Source: Candidatus Epulonipiscium sp.
GTDB lineage: Bacteria; Bacillota_A; Clostridia; Lachnospirales; Cellulosilyticaceae
Assembly: GCA_012841565.1 (NCBI GenBank)
Contig: DUUM01000201.1
Location: 1 to 7,755, forward strand
Reading direction: 5' to 3'
Length of the DNA: 7,755 nucleotides
A model generated the notes under the pieces. The model made no database searches, was not told the DNA's origin, and was given only the letters and a program-made list of their open reading frames with translations. The translations under genes were made by a program, and so were the position numbers. Position 1 is the first letter of the stretch; the number at the start of each line of letters is the position of its first letter. This document shows positions 5,935 to 7,755 of the stretch, in pieces.

Positions 5935-5963
5935 ATTATATACTTGATTGGGTAACCATACAA
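5935..5963 (-). promoter_or_regulatory. Sigma-A promoter of the oxidoreductase gene
   Basis: On the minus strand TTGTAT (5963-5958), a 17-base spacer and a consensus TATAAT (5940-5935) lie about 40 bases before the ATG at 5895. This leaves a leader of about 33 bases with the AAAGG ribosome site. Confidence 0.7.
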
Positions 5964-5980
5964 ATGTAAACGTATGTAAA
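5964..5980. promoter_or_regulatory. Direct repeat ATGTAAA-CGT-ATGTAAA upstream of the -35
   Basis: Two identical 7-base units spaced exactly 10 bases apart, about one helical turn, sit immediately upstream of the oxidoreductase -35 box. This is where an activator would bind in tandem on one face of the DNA. No specific regulator can be assigned. Confidence 0.35.
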
Positions 5981-6023
5981 GAAGGCATATCACAAGTTTA
6001 AATATCTGTTATATGCCTTCTTT
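5978..6023. terminator. Hairpin between the DUF4397 and oxidoreductase genes
   Basis: AAAGAAGGCATAT (5978-5990) pairs perfectly with ATATGCCTTCTTT (6011-6023) around a 20-base loop, 18 bases after the DUF4397 stop. On the minus strand the stem runs into CTTCTTT and then ACAT, so the U tract is short; on the plus strand it ends in TTCTTTT. It is probably the DUF4397 terminator, possibly weak or bidirectional. Confidence 0.65.
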
Positions 6024-6040
6024 TATTGAAAATGTTTATT

Positions 6041-6667
6041 TTAGTCTTCCCGTGGCTCCGTAATGAGAATAGCTTGTAAGCTAGGCTCTTCCCCAACGAG
6101 TCCAATAGCGTAAATCGTATAATAAATATTAGCATCTAATTTAACATCAGGTACGGTTAAGACCACATCTTTACTACCGGCAGGAGAAACCTTAAAGGTA
6201 TATGTTCCCGCAGGAATACATGTATAATTTGTAATGCCTTTATAGGCAACATTGTCAAACACCATTGTGCCATTATCTAGTTTTACATCAACAGCAGGTG
6301 CATTAGGGGATAAATGAACAAATCGTACACAGGCATTCCCAGAGTTTTGGGCGATGGATGGCTCTGGAACAGGATACAAACTAAGATTAGGTAGAGTTCC
6401 AATGGCAGCTACATTAAAAACAATATTTGAGGGAATATAAACTTCCGTATTAATAACAGGGTCCATTATTTTACCAGTAGGATAGACCTTAATCTTGTAA
6501 TTAGCAGCAGGAACTGGAATATAAGGTGATATTTTTCCGTAAGATAAATTTTCAACAATTAAATCATCGTTGGCATAAACATCAACGGCAGGTGAGTTAG
6601 GGGAAGTGTGGAATACTCTTATATATGAAGTAGTAGGTTGTTCTTTTCTATAAAAAGAAGGATACAT
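6041..6667 (-). CDS. Two-repeat DUF4397 protein
   Basis: I start at ATG 6667-6665 (208 residues): AAAGGAG lies 9 bases upstream (6683-6677), whereas the ATG at 6697 has no ribosome site and falls at the predicted transcription start. Two copies of the DUF4397 beta-sandwich are visible, about residues 15-90 (YIRVFHTSPNSPAVDVYAND to FNVAAIG) and 113-189 (VRFVHLSPNAPAVDVKLDNG to YTIYAIG). Each has the S-P-N-x-P-AVDV signature and a Y-x-x-x-x-x-Y-x-x-IPA-G or VPA turn. There is no signal peptide, sorting motif or transmembrane helix, so it is made in the cytoplasm. The role of the family is not established; it recurs in spore-forming Firmicutes. Together with the sigma-K-like promoter, this suggests a mother-cell-made spore surface protein, which is inference. 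Confidence 0.88.
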   Translation of the reverse strand: MYPSFYRKEQPTTSYIRVFHTSPNSPAVDVYANDDLIVENLSYGKISPYIPVPAANYKIKVYPTGKIMDPVINTEVYIPSNIVFNVAAIGTLPNLSLYPVPEPSIAQNSGNACVRFVHLSPNAPAVDVKLDNGTMVFDNVAYKGITNYTCIPAGTYTFKVSPAGSKDVVLTVPDVKLDANIYYTIYAIGLVGEEPSLQAILITEPRED

Positions 6668-6704
6668 TTTAATAATCTCCTTTAAAGATATTTTCATTCA
6701 ATGT

Positions 6705-6732
6705 TATTATATGGTTAAATACTAAAAGGTGT
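6705..6732 (-). promoter_or_regulatory. Sigma-K-like sporulation promoter of the DUF4397 gene
   Basis: On the minus strand CATATAATA (6713-6705) fits the sigma-K -10 pattern CATAnnnTA, and an AC (6732-6731) lies exactly 17 bases upstream as in the AC-17-CATAnnnTA consensus. A sigma-A reading (TATAAT at 6711-6706) has no acceptable -35. Initiation would fall near 6698. Confidence 0.45.
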
Positions 6733-6750
6733 ACTTTATTTACATTAGTA

Positions 6751-6759
6751 TGGTAAAAT
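6751..6759 (+). promoter_or_regulatory. Possible extended -10 promoter of the M55 peptidase gene
   Basis: TGGTAAAAT fits TG-n-TAAAAT, one mismatch from the extended -10 consensus, with no good -35 at the right distance. Initiation near 6766 would place the GGGGAC-A-GTCCCC palindrome at the very start of the message. Confidence 0.35.
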
Positions 6760-6768
6760 AAGACAAAG

Positions 6769-6781
6769 GGGGACAGTCCCC
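6769..6781. repeat. GGGGAC-A-GTCCCC palindrome in the divergent intergenic region
   Basis: A perfect 6-1-6 GC-rich inverted repeat, preceded by GACAAAGG, stands out in AT-rich surroundings 24 bases before the peptidase ATG and ends 10 bases before its ribosome site. It may be an operator, or a dispersed REP-like palindrome. Similar GACAAA-plus-GGGGAC palindromes are, as far as I recall, scattered in Firmicutes genomes. No transposase is near. Confidence 0.5.
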
Positions 6782-6805
6782 AATATCTTATGAGAGGAAA
6801 AAAAT

Positions 6806-7603
6806 ATGCGAATATACATTAGTGCGGACATTGAAGGAATATCAGGTATTACCAATTGGTGCGAAACAGAAAGTAATCATCCAGAGTATATTAATCATGC
6901 CAAGCAAATGAGTCTTGAAGTTGCCGCGGCCTGTAGGGGAGCCTTGAAAGCTGGTGCAACAGAAGTTATCGTTAAAGATGCACATGAAGAAGGAAGAAAT
7001 ATTATACATAAATACTTGCCAAAAGAGGTTAAACTAATCCGTGGTTGGAGCAATCATCCTTACAGTATGGTAGAGGGAATAGACGACACATATGATGCAG
7101 CCATTATGATCGGATACCACGCAGGGGCTCATTCAAATGGAAGTCCCTTATCCCATACAATGGATCCTAAAACAGTTCGCAGTATGAAAATTAATGGGCA
7201 AGACGCTAATGAATTTTTAATTCATAAGTATATCTGCCACTCATTAGATGTCCCAGTTGTCACCGTTACAGGAGATGAATCCCTCATTCTCATGGTCCGA
7301 GAATGTGATCCTAACATATCCACAACAGCAGTCCAAAAAGGCTTTGGCAGGGCCAATATTAGCATCCACCCCGACCTAGCCGTTGAACGCATTGAAGCAG
7401 CCGTTCAAAAAGGAATCGAAAATCGCAACAACTGCATCATTCACAAACCCGAGTTTTTCGAACTAGCCGTTACCTACAAAAAACACACAGATGCCTACCG
7501 CGCATCGTTCTACCCCGGCGTCAAACAAACCAACGAATTCTCCATCACCTACAACACCTTTTACTACAAAGACCTCATGACCACCCTCATGTTCATCCTC
7601 TAA
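6806..7603 (+). CDS. dppA: M55-family D-aminopeptidase (DppA-like)
   Basis: This is a full-length 265-residue protein (Bacillus subtilis DppA has 274); GAGAGG lies 9 bases before the ATG. It is a zinc-dependent D-aminopeptidase of the M55 family, which in DppA assembles as a decameric ring and cleaves D-Ala-containing peptides such as those from cell-wall turnover. The signature SADIEG supplies Asp8 and Glu10. His60 in VKDAHEEGRN, His105 in IGYHAGAH and probably Glu136 in NGQDANEF complete the metal site; His117 in LSHTM matches the catalytic His. The C-terminal TDAYRASFYPGVK is typical. It has no signal peptide and no adjacent peptide-uptake genes, unlike the dpp operon of B. subtilis. Codon use changes sharply inside the gene: 8 of the first 53 codons end in C, against 34 of the last 53 before the stop. 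Function is confident; use of the gene symbol is by homology. Confidence 0.92.
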   Translation: MRIYISADIEGISGITNWCETESNHPEYINHAKQMSLEVAAACRGALKAGATEVIVKDAHEEGRNIIHKYLPKEVKLIRGWSNHPYSMVEGIDDTYDAAIMIGYHAGAHSNGSPLSHTMDPKTVRSMKINGQDANEFLIHKYICHSLDVPVVTVTGDESLILMVRECDPNISTTAVQKGFGRANISIHPDLAVERIEAAVQKGIENRNNCIIHKPEFFELAVTYKKHTDAYRASFYPGVKQTNEFSITYNTFYYKDLMTTLMFIL

Positions 7604-7624
7604 CCATCTACATCAGCAGGAGTG

Positions 7625-7753
7625 TCATCTAACGAATATCCAAAGGAGCCAGCTATTGAATTTGGGTTTTGCTCTCGGGGTTTGTTTTTTACCAAGTAAT
7701 TCCCCGCAATGGTCGGGTTCACACATCCCATCGGGCCTCCTTTGGCTTACTAG
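7625..7753 (-). other. Unassigned open stretch at the window edge
   Basis: On the minus strand 42 codons are open from the window edge to a stop at 7627-7625, with coding-like text such as RRPDGMCEPDHCGELLGKKQ and a hydrophobic end NSWLLWIFVR. The region is richer in G and C than the rest of the window. A complementary pair, CCAAAGGAG (7640-7648) and CTCCTTTGG (7737-7745), brackets it. It may be the end of a gene, a repeated element or a structured RNA. I do not recognise it, and no terminator for the peptidase gene is visible in 7604-7755. Confidence 0.25.
7640..7745. repeat. Long-spaced inverted repeat CCAAAGGAG / CTCCTTTGG
   Basis: Nine bases pair perfectly, and two further pairs (CC 7649-7650 with GG 7734-7735) follow after a one-base bulge, enclosing about 88 bases. 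This could be the closing stem of a structured element. The length is modest for so long a spacer, so chance is possible. Confidence 0.3.
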
Positions 7754-7755
7754 CC

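Noticed and set aside
6668..6697. Longer start of the DUF4397 protein at ATG 6697
   Set aside because: It has no ribosome site and coincides with the predicted transcription start, and AAAGGAG lies correctly before ATG 6667.
1..7755. CRISPR array, toxin-antitoxin pair, retron or prophage genes
   Set aside because: I saw no regularly spaced repeats, no reverse transcriptase, integrase or phage structural motifs, and no small paired toxin-like genes on either strand.

Overview
The window looks like chromosomal DNA of a low-GC, spore-forming Firmicute, most likely a Clostridia-type anaerobe (an Alkaliphilus or Clostridium-like genome). The grounds are AT-rich sequence, strong AGGAGG ribosome sites, sigma-A-like promoters, U-tract terminators, and genes typical of that group: YcxB-like membrane protein, DUF4397 protein, DppA-type M55 peptidase and old-yellow-enzyme oxidoreductase. 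The genus is an inference. I see no rRNA, tRNA, CRISPR array or intact transposase.

Layout. Bases 1-378 hold the 3' end of an open frame (DUF4351/Rpn-nuclease-like tail) and its terminator. Bases 427-768 hold a start-less remnant of an unrecognised gene. From 828 to 4075 a plus-strand run carries a YcxB-like membrane protein, a YdeI/DUF1905 gene broken by an internal deletion, a small membrane-anchored protein, an intact SMP-30/gluconolactonase-type beta-propeller, and the two ends of an ABC-2 exporter operon (ATPase N-terminus and permease C-terminus) joined by a large deletion. From 4072 to 5895 a minus-strand group carries an old-yellow-enzyme flavin oxidoreductase with its own promoter and terminator, then a MarR regulator with its own promoter and an operator-like palindrome, then a fragment of a short-chain dehydrogenase. 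Bases 6041-6667 (minus) encode a two-repeat DUF4397 protein behind a sigma-K-like promoter. Divergent to it, 6806-7603 (plus) encodes a DppA-type D-aminopeptidase. The last 150 bases are compositionally distinct and end in unexplained structure.

How the genes work together. The oxidoreductase, MarR regulator and former dehydrogenase look like a small redox or xenobiotic-response module in which the regulator probably controls itself. The DUF4397 and dppA genes share a divergent intergenic region containing a GGGGAC-A-GTCCCC palindrome; both could belong to sporulation or stationary-phase physiology, but that is inferred.

The most striking property is decay by internal deletion. Three loci between about 1.5 and 4.3 kb (YdeI-like, ABC exporter, dehydrogenase) keep recognisable pieces but have lost middles or ends, while neighbouring genes stay intact. 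I found no convincing new defence or mobile system. The best leads are these deletion scars, the hairpin and operator half-sites around marR, the sigma-K-like promoter, and the abrupt codon-use change inside dppA.
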